From contig NZ_KB903218.1 of the NCBI RefSeq assembly GCF_000379625.1, forward strand, positions 496,001 to 560,000: DNA of 64,000 nucleotides, given 5' to 3'. The stretch is from Actinomycetospora chiangmaiensis DSM 45062 (lineage in GTDB: Bacteria > Actinomycetota > Actinomycetes > Mycobacteriales > Pseudonocardiaceae). The notes below the pieces were generated by a model that saw only the letters and a program-made list of their open reading frames with translations, ran no database searches and was not told where the DNA came from. Shown one piece after another: positions 35,283-43,979 of this stretch. Position 1 is the stretch's first letter; every line of letters begins with the position of its first letter. The position numbers and the translations under genes are program-made.

Positions 35283-37667
35283 TCAGGCCGGGCGGACCAG
35301 CAGCGCCACGGGGTAGCGGGCGAGCAGGTCCGACAGGGCCGGGGCGGCACCGTCGACGGCCTCGCCGGTGACCATGTCGGTCCAGTCCGACGCGCCGCCG
35401 GGCAGCGGGAGGACCGTGTCGGCCCACCCTCCGGCGGCGGCGAGCCCGACGGGCAGCCGGGTCGCCACGACGACGAGGCGCTCCCGCCCGGCCGGCCCAC
35501 CGCGGGCGAACGCCACCGCGTGCTCGGCCGCGGGACCCGACGCGGGCACGGGCGTGTAGCCGTCGAACAGCTCGGGCCGGAACCGGCGCAGCCGCAGGGC
35601 CGCCGCCGTCACGAGCAGCTTGGACGCGCCGTCCGGGTCGTCGCCGGGCGGGAGCCACCCGCCGTCGATCCGGGCGAGCAGCTCGCGGTGGCGGGAGAAC
35701 TCGACGGGGCGCCGGTTGTCCGGGTCGACCAGGGAGTACTCGAACAGCTCGGTGCCCTGGTAGACGTCGGGCACGCCCGGCCCGGTGATCTGGAGCAGTT
35801 TCTGTCCGAGCGAGTTCGACCGGCCGTGCGCGTCGATCTCCGCCACGAACGTCTCGATCTCGGCGACCGTCTCCGCGTCGCCCAGCACCTGGCCCGGCCA
35901 CGCCGCGATCTGCTCGTCGACCTCGGCGTTCGCGTCGACGTGGGCGGTGACGAGCTTCGCCTCCTTGGACGCCTTCGTCAGGTAGCCGCCGAGCCGGTCC
36001 TCGGTCAGCGGCCAGGCCCCGATCGCCGACTGCCACGCCAGCAGCTCCAGCGACGGCGAGGGCAGCGGGTGGCGCGCGGACTGCGCCCGCAGGAACGCGC
36101 CCCACTCCGCGGTGAGCTCGGAGAGCACCGCCAGCCGGCCGCGGACGTCCTCGGAGCGCTTCGTGTCGTGCGTGGAGAGCGTCGTCATCGCGAACGGGGT
36201 CGCCGCGTCGCGGTGCGCGGCCGCCGTGTGGAACTCGGCGGGGGAGACCCCGAACCGGTCGGGGGCGCCGCCGACCTCGTTCAGCGCCACGAACCGGTTC
36301 CACCGGTAGAAGGTCGTGTCCTCGACGCCCTTGGCGGTGACCATCCCGCTGGTCTGCTCGACGCGCAGCGTCAGCGGCCCGTCCGGGTCGGCGATCATGG
36401 CCGCCCGGATCCGCCGCACCACGGGCGCCAGCTCGGGGCGGGCGCTCGAGGCCGTGTCGACCGCCAGCTCCAGGTCGGCCCGTCCCTCCGGGAGGTAGGA
36501 CCGGTACACGGGGTAGGCGGCCAGCAGCTCCGCCACGGCGTCCTGCACGACGTCTGCCGGCTCCTCGCCCGCGGGCACCAGCGCCGCGATCCGGCGGACC
36601 TCGGCCAGCAGGATCTCGTCGGTGACCAGCCGCTTCGCCGTGTGCTCGGCGACGGAGAGCCGCTGGCGCTCGCCGGTGTGCTCGGCGGCGATCTGCTCGA
36701 CCAGCGACTCGCCGCGCGGGTCGATGAACAGGCCGCAGACCTCCCGCAGCGCGTCGTAACCCGTCGTCCCGTCGGCCGGCCAGGACGCGGGCAGCGCCTC
36801 GGTGGCGCCGTCGGCGCGCAGCGAGGTGATCTTCTCGACCAGCAGCCACGCGTCGTCGCCCAGCCGCTCGCGCAGCCGACGCAGGTAGGCCCCGGGAGCT
36901 GTCAGCCCGTCGGGGTGGTCGATCCGCAGGCCGCTCACGACGTCGGGGTCGGCGCCGACCCAGCGCAGCACCTCGGCGTGCGTCGCGTCGAAGACCGCCG
37001 GGTCGTCCACGCGGACGGCGGCGAGGTCGGAGACGTCGAAGAACCGTCGGTAGGTCAGCTCCGCGTTGCCGCGCCGCCAGTGCACGAGCCGGTAGTGCTG
37101 GCGCTCGTGGACCTCCTGCGGCGAGCCCTCCCCGGTGCCGGGGGCCACGGGGTAGCGGTGCTCGAAGTACCGCAGCTCGGAGCCGTCGTCGGAGATCTCG
37201 AGCTTCTCGACGTCCTCCGGCGACCCGAGGACCGGGATGAGGATGGGCACCGAGAGGTCGACGTCGTACCAGGAGGCGTACGGCGACTCCGGTCCGAGCT
37301 GCAGCAGCGACCACCACGACGGGTTGGCAGGGGGCACCGCGACGCCCATGTGGTTCGGCACCAGGTCGATCAGGGCCTTCAGGCCCGCCTCGCGCAACGC
37401 CCCGATCAGCGCCACGCGGGCCTGCTCGCCGCCCAGCTCGTCGTTGACCCGCGTGGGGTCGACGACGTCGTAGCCGTGCATGGAGCCGGGAGAGGGCTGC
37501 AGCAGCGGGGAGCAGTAGAGGGCTCCCGCGCCGAGGTCGCCGAGGTAGCCGACGAGGTCGGTCGCCGCGGCGAAGTCCTGCTCGGGGGAGAGCTGGAGCC
37601 GGTACGTCGAGGACGGGACACGCAGCGCAGCGGAGCTGGCCCCGGAGGAGGGGATACGGCTGCTCAC
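35283..37667 (-). CDS. treY: Malto-oligosyltrehalose synthase TreY
   Basis: A 794-residue GH13 enzyme (EC 5.4.99.15) that turns the reducing end of maltodextrins into a trehalose unit. Landmarks: STYRLQLSPEQDFAAATDL at the N-terminus, the SPGSMHGYDVVDP loop, LVPNHMGVAVPPANPSWW in part, nucleophile Asp in SGLRIDHPDGLTAPG, catalytic Glu in LLVEKI, and the third acid in STHDTKRSEDVRGRL. PGVPDVYQGTELFEYSLVD is typical near the C-terminus. The GTG at 37667 overlaps the glgX stop (GTGA), so the two are translationally coupled. Product goes to TreZ, encoded at 26283-28019. Confidence 0.96.
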   Translation of the reverse strand: MSSRIPSSGASSAALRVPSSTYRLQLSPEQDFAAATDLVGYLGDLGAGALYCSPLLQPSPGSMHGYDVVDPTRVNDELGGEQARVALIGALREAGLKALIDLVPNHMGVAVPPANPSWWSLLQLGPESPYASWYDVDLSVPILIPVLGSPEDVEKLEISDDGSELRYFEHRYPVAPGTGEGSPQEVHERQHYRLVHWRRGNAELTYRRFFDVSDLAAVRVDDPAVFDATHAEVLRWVGADPDVVSGLRIDHPDGLTAPGAYLRRLRERLGDDAWLLVEKITSLRADGATEALPASWPADGTTGYDALREVCGLFIDPRGESLVEQIAAEHTGERQRLSVAEHTAKRLVTDEILLAEVRRIAALVPAGEEPADVVQDAVAELLAAYPVYRSYLPEGRADLELAVDTASSARPELAPVVRRIRAAMIADPDGPLTLRVEQTSGMVTAKGVEDTTFYRWNRFVALNEVGGAPDRFGVSPAEFHTAAAHRDAATPFAMTTLSTHDTKRSEDVRGRLAVLSELTAEWGAFLRAQSARHPLPSPSLELLAWQSAIGAWPLTEDRLGGYLTKASKEAKLVTAHVDANAEVDEQIAAWPGQVLGDAETVAEIETFVAEIDAHGRSNSLGQKLLQITGPGVPDVYQGTELFEYSLVDPDNRRPVEFSRHRELLARIDGGWLPPGDDPDGASKLLVTAAALRLRRFRPELFDGYTPVPASGPAAEHAVAFARGGPAGRERLVVVATRLPVGLAAAGGWADTVLPLPGGASDWTDMVTGEAVDGAAPALSDLLARYPVALLVRPA

Positions 37668-39877
37668 GCGCCCGCGTCCGTCTTCTGGAGCAGCAGCATC
37701 GAGCGCGCCGTGAGGGTCACGGTGTCCCCGCCGCCGACGGTCTCGAGGTCGTCGGGCAGCGCGTCGACCGTGGTCTGCGCCGTCGACCGCGCGGTACCGA
37801 CCACCACCGTCCCGTCCACCGTGTCGAGCACGGTGGCCCACCGGTCGGGCAGGCCCTCGCCCGGCAGCGTGACCGCCACGTCCTCGTAGTGGGCGTTGAA
37901 CACCAGCAGGAACGAGTCGTCGACGACCCGCTGGCCCCGCTGGTCGGCCTCGAGGATCCCGTCGCCGTTGAGGAACACCGTCAGCGTCGCCGCCGACCCG
38001 GCCTCCCAGTCCTGGTCGTTCATCTCCTCACCGGAGGGCGCGAACCAGGCGATGTCGCGCTGCGGCTCGTCCGAGGAACCGGGGGCGGCGGGACGGATCT
38101 CGCGGCCGTTGAAGAAGCGGCGCCGACGGAACACGGGGTGCGCGGCACGGAGGGCCGAGATCTCACAGGTGTAGCTCATGAGCTCGGAGTCGGACTTCTC
38201 GGGCGCCCACTCCATCCACGAGATCTCGGAGTCCTGGCAGTAGCCGTTGTTGTTGCCGTCCTGCGTGCGGCCCTGCTCGTCGCCGTGCAGCACCATCGGC
38301 ACGCCCTGGGACAGGAACAGCGTCGCCAGGAAGTTCCGGCGCTGGCGCTGCCGCAGCTCGAGCACCGCCGCGTCGTCCGTCGGGCCCTCGACGCCGCAGT
38401 TCCACGAGTTGTTGTCGTCGGCGCCGTCCTGCCCGCCCTCGCCGTTCGCCTCGTTGTGCTTCTCGTTGTAGGAGACGAGGTCGTTGAGGGTGAAGCCGTC
38501 GTGCGCGGTGACGAAGTTGATCGACGCGTAGGGCCGGCGGCCGTCGTCCTGGTAGAGGTCCGAGGAGCCGGTGAGGCGGGCGGCGAACTCGCCCAGCGTG
38601 CCGGGCGTGCCGCGCCAGAAGTCGCGCACGGTGTCGCGGTACTTGCCGTTCCACTCGGTCCACGCGGGCGGGAAGTTGCCCACCTGGTAGCCGCCGGGGC
38701 CGACGTCCCACGGCTCCGCGATCAGCTTGACCTGCGAGATCACCGGGTCCTGCTGGACGAGGTCGAAGAACGTCGACAGCCGGTCGACGTCGTAGAACTC
38801 GCGGGCGAGGGTGGACGCGAGGTCGAACCGGAAGCCGTCGACGTGCATCTCGGTGACCCAGTACCGCAGCGAGTCCATGATCAGCTGCAGGGTGTGCGGC
38901 TGCCGGACGTTCAGCGAGTTCCCGGTGCCCGTGTAGTCCATGTAGTACTGCGGCTGGTCGTCGACGAGGCGGTAGTAGGCCTGGTTGTCGATGCCGCGCA
39001 TGGACAGTGTCGGGCCCTGGTGGTTGCCCTCGGCGGTGTGGTTGTAGACGACGTCGAGGATCACCTCGATGCCGGCCGCGTGCAGGTCGCGCACCATCGC
39101 CTTGAACTCCTGCACCTGCGAGCCCGGCGTGGTGGTCCCCGTCGGACCGACGCTCGCGTACCCGAAGTGCGGGGCGAAGAAGGCGATCGTGTTGTAGCCC
39201 CAGTAGTTGCGCAGACCGCGCTGGACGAGCGCGTCGTCGTGCACGAACTGGTGCACCGGCATGAGCTCGATCGCGGTGATGCCGAGCCGCTGCAGGTGGG
39301 AGATCGTCGCCGGGTGGGCCACGGCGGAGTAGGTGCCGCGCATCTCCTCGGGGATGTCCGGGTGCTGGTAGGTCAGCCCCTTGACGTGCGCCTCGTAGAT
39401 CACGGTCTCGTGGTAGGGCGTGCGGGGCGGCCGGTCGTCGTGCCAGTCGAAGAACGGGTTGACCACGACCGCCTTCGGCACGTGCGGCGCCGAGTCGTCG
39501 TGGTTGACCTCGTCGGGGTTCTCGAAGTGGTAGCCGAAGAGGCTCTCGTCCCAGGCGTAGGTCTGGCCCAGGCTCCCGTCGATCGACTTCGCGTACGGGT
39601 CGATCAGCAGCTTGTGCGGGTTGCACCGCTGGCCCGCCTCGGGGGCCAGGGGGCCGTCCACGCGGTAGCCGTAGCGCTGCCCGGGCACGACGCCGGGCAG
39701 GTAGCCGTGCCACACGAACCCGTCACGCTCCGGCAGCGGGATCGAGGTCTCGGTGCCGTCAGGATCGTAGAGACACAGCGTGACCCCTGTCGCCACCTCG
39801 CTGAACAGCGCGAAGTTCGTGCCCGCCCCGTCGTAGGTGGCACCCAGCGGGTAGGACGTGCCCGGCCAGGGCTGCAT
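37664..39877 (-). CDS. glgX: Glycogen debranching enzyme GlgX/TreX
   Basis: A 737-residue isoamylase-type GH13 enzyme that removes alpha-1,6 branches from glycogen and supplies linear maltodextrin for TreY-TreZ. An N-terminal CBM48-like domain (YPLGATYDGAGTNFALFSE) precedes the barrel: VIYEAHVKGLTYQHPDI, VILDVVYNHTAEG, nucleophile Asp in VDGFRFDLAST, acid/base Glu in LIAEPWDVGPGG, and the Asp in FVTAHDGFTLNDLVSYN. The start MQPWPGTSYPLG at 39877 has GAGGAGA upstream. It is first in the glgX-treY operon. Confidence 0.97.
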   Translation of the reverse strand: MQPWPGTSYPLGATYDGAGTNFALFSEVATGVTLCLYDPDGTETSIPLPERDGFVWHGYLPGVVPGQRYGYRVDGPLAPEAGQRCNPHKLLIDPYAKSIDGSLGQTYAWDESLFGYHFENPDEVNHDDSAPHVPKAVVVNPFFDWHDDRPPRTPYHETVIYEAHVKGLTYQHPDIPEEMRGTYSAVAHPATISHLQRLGITAIELMPVHQFVHDDALVQRGLRNYWGYNTIAFFAPHFGYASVGPTGTTTPGSQVQEFKAMVRDLHAAGIEVILDVVYNHTAEGNHQGPTLSMRGIDNQAYYRLVDDQPQYYMDYTGTGNSLNVRQPHTLQLIMDSLRYWVTEMHVDGFRFDLASTLAREFYDVDRLSTFFDLVQQDPVISQVKLIAEPWDVGPGGYQVGNFPPAWTEWNGKYRDTVRDFWRGTPGTLGEFAARLTGSSDLYQDDGRRPYASINFVTAHDGFTLNDLVSYNEKHNEANGEGGQDGADDNNSWNCGVEGPTDDAAVLELRQRQRRNFLATLFLSQGVPMVLHGDEQGRTQDGNNNGYCQDSEISWMEWAPEKSDSELMSYTCEISALRAAHPVFRRRRFFNGREIRPAAPGSSDEPQRDIAWFAPSGEEMNDQDWEAGSAATLTVFLNGDGILEADQRGQRVVDDSFLLVFNAHYEDVAVTLPGEGLPDRWATVLDTVDGTVVVGTARSTAQTTVDALPDDLETVGGGDTVTLTARSMLLLQKTDAGA

Positions 39878-39956
39878 CGATTCTCCTCAACACCTCGGAC
39901 GCGGACAGGAACGTCGACGCCACGCTACCGGCCCCCACCGACGCCCTCGGCGTCGT

Positions 39957-39962
39957 TAGGCT
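39957..39962 (+). promoter_or_regulatory. Probable leaderless -10 of the HIT gene
   Basis: TAGGCT is followed by seven bases (CCGGCGC) and GTG 39970, with the same spacing as at pyk. Confidence 0.5.
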
Positions 39963-39969
39963 CCGGCGC

Positions 39970-40395
39970 GTGGCGACCGTCTTCACGAAGATCATCAACG
40001 GCGAGATCCCCGGGCGTTTCGTGTGGGCCGACGACCAGGTCGTCGGGTTCCTCTCGATCAACCCGCTGGGGCCCGGCCACACCCTCGTGGTGCCCCGCGA
40101 GGAGATTGACCAGTGGATCGACGCCCCAACCGGCCTCTTCGAGCACGCGATGGCCACGGCCCGGACCATCGGCACCGTGATCCGCGACGTCTTCGAACCC
40201 CCGCGCGTCGCGCTCATGATCGCGGGCTTCGAGGTGCCCCACCTGCACGTCCACGTGCACCCGGCGTGGGGCCTCGAGGCGTTCGACTTCTCCCGGGCGG
40301 CGAGCGACCCCGACCAGGCGGCGATGGACGACCAGGCCGAGCGGATCCGGGCGGGCCTGCGCGCCGCCGGCCACGGCGACCACGTCCCGGCCTGA
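39970..40395 (+). CDS. HIT family nucleotide-binding protein
   Basis: A 141-residue histidine-triad hydrolase/transferase. The motif VPHLHVHVHPAWG supplies the nucleophilic His, and FTKIINGEIPGRFVWADD plus PGHTLVVPREE are standard HIT elements. Members split nucleoside phosphoramidates or dinucleoside polyphosphates. It probably heads a short operon with the two downstream genes (27-nt gap, then overlap). The GTG start has no Shine-Dalgarno site, in line with a leaderless mRNA. Confidence 0.93.
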   Translation: MATVFTKIINGEIPGRFVWADDQVVGFLSINPLGPGHTLVVPREEIDQWIDAPTGLFEHAMATARTIGTVIRDVFEPPRVALMIAGFEVPHLHVHVHPAWGLEAFDFSRAASDPDQAAMDDQAERIRAGLRAAGHGDHVPA

Positions 40396-40422
40396 CCGCA
40401 CGACGCGACAGGACACGGGTCG

Positions 40423-41037
40423 ATGCAGCTCATCCTCGCCCGCCACGCCGAGCCGGTGGCCGCCGAACCGACCGCGGACGGCGCCCCCGCCGACCCCGAG
40501 CTCTCGTCCCGCGGGCGGGTCCAGGCGAGCGCGCTGGGCTGGTGGGCCGCGAACAACACCGGCGAGAAGGTCACCGAGATCGTCGTCTCCGGCATGCGCC
40601 GCGCCCAGGAGACGGCCGAGCCGGCGGCGAACGCCCTCGGCCTCGTCCCCGTCGTCGACGAGGACCTCGCCGAGTTCGACCAGGGCCGGTCCTCCTACAC
40701 CCCGGTGCACCAGCGCATCGGGTCCGACGACCCGGACTGGGAGCGGATCCGGGAGGGGTTCCTGCCCGAGTTCGTCGACGTGGGGGCCTTCACCGCCCGG
40801 GTCCGCGGCGCCTTCGACCGGATCCTCGCGCGCCACGCCGACGCCGGCCGCGAGTCGGTCCTGGTCGTCTGCCACGCGGGCACGATCAACATGTTCCTCG
40901 CGCTCGAGCTGGCCCTGGCGCGTCCGCTGACCTTCCCGCTCGACCACGTGGGCCTGAGCCGGGTCCTCGTCTCGCGGTCGGGCACCCGCAAGGTGCGGTC
41001 GGTCAACGAGACGGGTCACGTCGCGGAGCTGCTGTGA
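40423..41037 (+). CDS. Histidine phosphatase (phosphoglycerate-mutase-like) protein
   Basis: A 204-residue protein of the histidine phosphatase superfamily. LARHAEP holds the phospho-accepting His in the RHxE form; the second His is in VVCHAGTINMFL; SGMRRAQETAEP supplies the phosphate-binding Arg. The substrate cannot be told. ATG 40423 lies 27 nt after the HIT gene, and its stop overlaps the next start. Confidence 0.9.
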   Translation: MQLILARHAEPVAAEPTADGAPADPELSSRGRVQASALGWWAANNTGEKVTEIVVSGMRRAQETAEPAANALGLVPVVDEDLAEFDQGRSSYTPVHQRIGSDDPDWERIREGFLPEFVDVGAFTARVRGAFDRILARHADAGRESVLVVCHAGTINMFLALELALARPLTFPLDHVGLSRVLVSRSGTRKVRSVNETGHVAELL

Positions 41038-41651
41038 GGTCGGAGGACCGGCATCCCACGCCCGAGCGGATGGCGGCGTTCACCGACGCCGCCGTCGCGA
41101 TCGCCCTGACCCTGCTCGTGCTCCCGCTCGTGGAGCTCGTCCCCGAGGGGGTCCGGGCCGGCGAGCCGGCCGGGAGGATCATCACCGGCAACCTCGACGC
41201 CATCGGCAGCTTCCTGCTCGGGTTCGCCGTCATCGCCCGCGTGTGGGTCGTCCACCACCGGCTGTTCGGCTTCGCCACGCGGCTGACGCGGACGCTGGTG
41301 ACGGTCAACCTGGCCTGGATCCTCACGATCACGGTGCTGCCGTTCTTCGTCGAGCTGGTCTCCTCGTACGGGTCGAGCGCCCTCGTCCTTCGGTGCTTCG
41401 TCGGGGACCTGCTGGTCTCGAGCGGCCTGCTCACCGCCCTCACCGTGTTGTTGCGTCGCCTCGGGGTGGTGGACGGGGACGACAGCGGCCCGCCGGACTC
41501 CTTCGTCACCGGCTCCGTCGCCGCGACGACCAACATCGGGCTGGCGTTCCTGCTCGTCCTCGTCGCCCCGCAGGTCAGCTACTACGCCCTCTTCCTGCTG
41601 TTCCTCGACCCCCTCACGACGCGCCTGGTCGACCGGATCCGCCACCGCTGA
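41034..41651 (+). CDS. TMEM175 (DUF1211) family membrane protein
   Basis: A 205-residue membrane protein with six predicted spans. The signature of the family, here PERMAAFTDAAVAIALTLLV, covers the first helix; TMEM175-type proteins form potassium-selective channels of lysosomes and bacteria with an F-S/T-D motif in that helix. Residues QVSYYALFLLFLDPLT form the last span. GTG 41034 overlaps the previous TGA, so expression is coupled to the phosphatase. Confidence 0.85.
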   Translation: MRSEDRHPTPERMAAFTDAAVAIALTLLVLPLVELVPEGVRAGEPAGRIITGNLDAIGSFLLGFAVIARVWVVHHRLFGFATRLTRTLVTVNLAWILTITVLPFFVELVSSYGSSALVLRCFVGDLLVSSGLLTALTVLLRRLGVVDGDDSGPPDSFVTGSVAATTNIGLAFLLVLVAPQVSYYALFLLFLDPLTTRLVDRIRHR

Positions 41652-41728
41652 GCTCGCCCTGCCGAACGTCCGTGGACGTGGTTCTGTTCGTGTGACAGCC
41701 CGTCACGGCACTTACGGAGGCGCGGGTC

Positions 41729-42565
41729 ATGCCGCAGCAGGGCACCACCGAGCAACGCAGCCTCGCCCACTGGGCCGAGGAGGGGCGGGCCGGCATGGAG
41801 GCGTTCTACGCCCTCGCCGCCGAGGACTACCGCCAGATGGTGGCCGCCCGGGACTGGGCCACGGACCTGCGCGGCCACGCCCACGGCGACGCGGTGAGCG
41901 TGCTCGACGTCGCCTGCGGCAGCGGCAAGTTCCCGGCCGAGCTGCAGCGCCGGGGGCTCGCGGACGCCGTCGGGAACCTCCGGGTCGAGGTCGACCTCCT
42001 CGACCCGTCGGCCTTCTCGATCGCCGAGGCCCGCTCCGTGCTCGAGGCACCGTTCGTCCCGCGTGGCGAGCACGAGTGCCGCATCCAGGATCTGCCCGAC
42101 GACGTCGGCGGGTTCGACGTCGCCTGGGCCACCCACGCGCTCTACGTCGTCCCGCCCACCGAGATCGGGGCCGGGATCGCCCGGATGGTCGCCGCGCAGC
42201 GTCCCGGTGGCTTCGGTGCGGTCGTCCACGCCGCCGCGGACTCCCACTACCTGCGCTTCGCCGCGGCGTTCCAGGCGACCTTCGCCCCGGACACGGTCCC
42301 CTTCACCAGCGCCGAGCAGGTCCGGGAGGCCCTCGTCGCCGCGGGCGTGACGCCCGCGGTCACCACGATCCGCTACGACGTCGGGCACCCCGACCGGCGC
42401 GTGATCGAGGGCTTCCTGCAGCGCTGTGCGTTCGACGACTCGGTCCCGCTGGAACGGATGGAGACCGAGGGTGCGGTGGGGGAGTACCTCGCCGCCGAGC
42501 ACGGCGCCGACGGCTACCGCTTCACGCAGGTCGTCGACGTCATCACCTGGGAGAGACCGACATGA
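41729..42565 (+). CDS. Class I SAM-dependent methyltransferase
   Basis: A 278-residue Rossmann-fold methyltransferase. The SAM motif is VLDVACGSGKFPAEL, with the acidic residue after strand 2 in VEVDLLDPSAF and motif post-I in FDVAWATHALYVV. The C-terminal part after RYDVGHPDRR is a lid-like region. The start ATG 41729 follows GGAGGCG. Its stop overlaps the start of the PhyH-type dioxygenase gene, which suggests one small-molecule tailoring pathway; the substrate is unknown. Confidence 0.87.
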   Translation: MPQQGTTEQRSLAHWAEEGRAGMEAFYALAAEDYRQMVAARDWATDLRGHAHGDAVSVLDVACGSGKFPAELQRRGLADAVGNLRVEVDLLDPSAFSIAEARSVLEAPFVPRGEHECRIQDLPDDVGGFDVAWATHALYVVPPTEIGAGIARMVAAQRPGGFGAVVHAAADSHYLRFAAAFQATFAPDTVPFTSAEQVREALVAAGVTPAVTTIRYDVGHPDRRVIEGFLQRCAFDDSVPLERMETEGAVGEYLAAEHGADGYRFTQVVDVITWERPT

Positions 42566-43521
42566 ACCCGCACCTCAGCGAAGCCACCGCGGCCGGTGCC
42601 CCCGACGACGTCGCCCCCGCCTGGGACCGCGACAACGAGCAGTGGTGGGACTGGTACATGTCCCTTGCCGCCAACGAGCAGCCGGCCGCCCTCGTCGACG
42701 TCCCCGCCCCCGACCCCGGCCCGCTGCCCGACGACGCCACGGTGATCGCCGAGCTCGCCGAACCGTACGACCTGCCCCTCGGCGCGGCCGGCGCCTTCGC
42801 GGCCGACGGCTTCGTGGTGCTGCCGCGCGTCGTGACCCCCGGCGCGGCCGAGGCACTGCGCAGGCGGCTGACCGACCTGCTCGCGACCACGACGGGTTCC
42901 GCGCTGCGCGCCCGCGAGATGATGTGGCTCGAGGACCCGCTGGTGCGCGCCGCGGTCCTCTCGCCGCGGATCGCCGGGATCTGCGCGGCGCTGCTCGGGC
43001 ACGACACGCTGCGGCTCTACCACGACAGCGCGCTCTGCAAGGAGCCCGGCGCCGGCCGCACCCCGTGGCACTACGACGCCCACCACTTCCCGCTCGACTC
43101 CCACGACGTGATCTCGACGTGGATGCCGCTGCAGCCGGTGCCCGCCGCGATGGGCCCGCTGTCCTTCGCCCGCGGCATGGACACCTGGCGGCTGCTGGCG
43201 GACGTGCCGTTCGACAAGGTCGGGACCTCGTACGACCTGCAGGTCTCGGAGTCGCTGCGGGAGGCCGGCGTCGTCGTGCACGACGAGCCGTTCGCCCTCG
43301 GCGACGTCAGCTTCCACTCGACGCTGTGCTTCCACACCGCCGGCGCGAACCGGACCACCCGCCCCCGCATGGTCCTGGGCGCGACCTACTACGCGGACGG
43401 TGCCCGCCTGATCGACCGACCCACGATGGTGAGCGGGGACTGGCGACTCTTCGTCCCCGACACCGAGCCGGGCGAGCCCGCCGCGAGCGCGCACAACCCG
43501 ATCGTCACTCCCGCCCGCTGA
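42562..43521 (+). CDS. Phytanoyl-CoA dioxygenase (PhyH) family protein
   Basis: A 319-residue Fe(II)/2-oxoglutarate oxygenase. Iron ligands appear as H-x-D in TPWHYDAHHFPLD and a distal His in VSFHSTLCFHTAGAN; the 2-oxoglutarate-binding Arg follows in NRTTRPRMVLGATYY. FAADGFVVLPRVVTPGAAE is the usual PhyH N-terminal motif. Such enzymes hydroxylate lipids or small natural products. ATG 42562 overlaps the methyltransferase stop. The EthD-type gene follows after 67 nt. Confidence 0.9.
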   Translation: MNPHLSEATAAGAPDDVAPAWDRDNEQWWDWYMSLAANEQPAALVDVPAPDPGPLPDDATVIAELAEPYDLPLGAAGAFAADGFVVLPRVVTPGAAEALRRRLTDLLATTTGSALRAREMMWLEDPLVRAAVLSPRIAGICAALLGHDTLRLYHDSALCKEPGAGRTPWHYDAHHFPLDSHDVISTWMPLQPVPAAMGPLSFARGMDTWRLLADVPFDKVGTSYDLQVSESLREAGVVVHDEPFALGDVSFHSTLCFHTAGANRTTRPRMVLGATYYADGARLIDRPTMVSGDWRLFVPDTEPGEPAASAHNPIVTPAR

Positions 43522-43588
43522 CCCCTTCCCGACGACGGGTCGGGCTGGTTGTGTTGCAGTGCACACCGAATTCAGCAGGGAGGGTCCG

Positions 43589-43900
43589 ATGACGTACCGC
43601 CTGACCGCCTCTTACCACCACCCCGCCGACAAGGACAAGTTCGTCGCGCACTACCGCGACACCCACGCGCCGCTGGCCGCGAAGCTGCCCGACCTCCGGT
43701 CGTTCACGTGGGGTGTCTGCGAGACCCCCGACGGCTCGCAGCCGGCGCACGCGCTGATCGCGGTGCTGGACTGGGACTCGAAGGAGGCCGCGCAGGCCGC
43801 CCTCGGCTCCGAGCCCGGAGAGGCGGCCGTGGCCGACCTGGAGAACTTCGCCCAGGCCGGGGTCGACATGGAGTTCCAGGAGATCACGACGACGGTGTGA
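43589..43900 (+). CDS. EthD domain protein
   Basis: A 103-residue dimeric alpha/beta-barrel-type protein: MTYRLTASYHHPADKDKFV, then HYRDTHAPLAAKLPDL, which is the EthD hallmark (YxxTHxPL). Members assist monooxygenases, or act as small dehydratases or cyclases. AGGGAGG lies before ATG 43589. It is preceded by the methyltransferase-PhyH pair, so the three may form one catabolic or tailoring unit. Confidence 0.88.
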   Translation: MTYRLTASYHHPADKDKFVAHYRDTHAPLAAKLPDLRSFTWGVCETPDGSQPAHALIAVLDWDSKEAAQAALGSEPGEAAVADLENFAQAGVDMEFQEITTTV

Positions 43901-43906
43901 CGTCGG

Positions 43907-43941
43907 GCCGTGGTGGCCGCCGCTCGTGCGGTCGCCACGGC
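43907..43941 (+). terminator. Bidirectional hairpin between EthD and antiporter genes
   Basis: GCCGTGGTGGCCGC (43907-43920) pairs with GCGGTCGCCACGGC (43928-43941) at 12 of 14 positions around a 7-nt loop. It sits between two convergent genes that stop at 43900 and 43980. Confidence 0.6.
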
Positions 43942-43979
43942 TCGCCGTGTCGGACCCGGCGGGCTCCGCGCCGCGAGGC

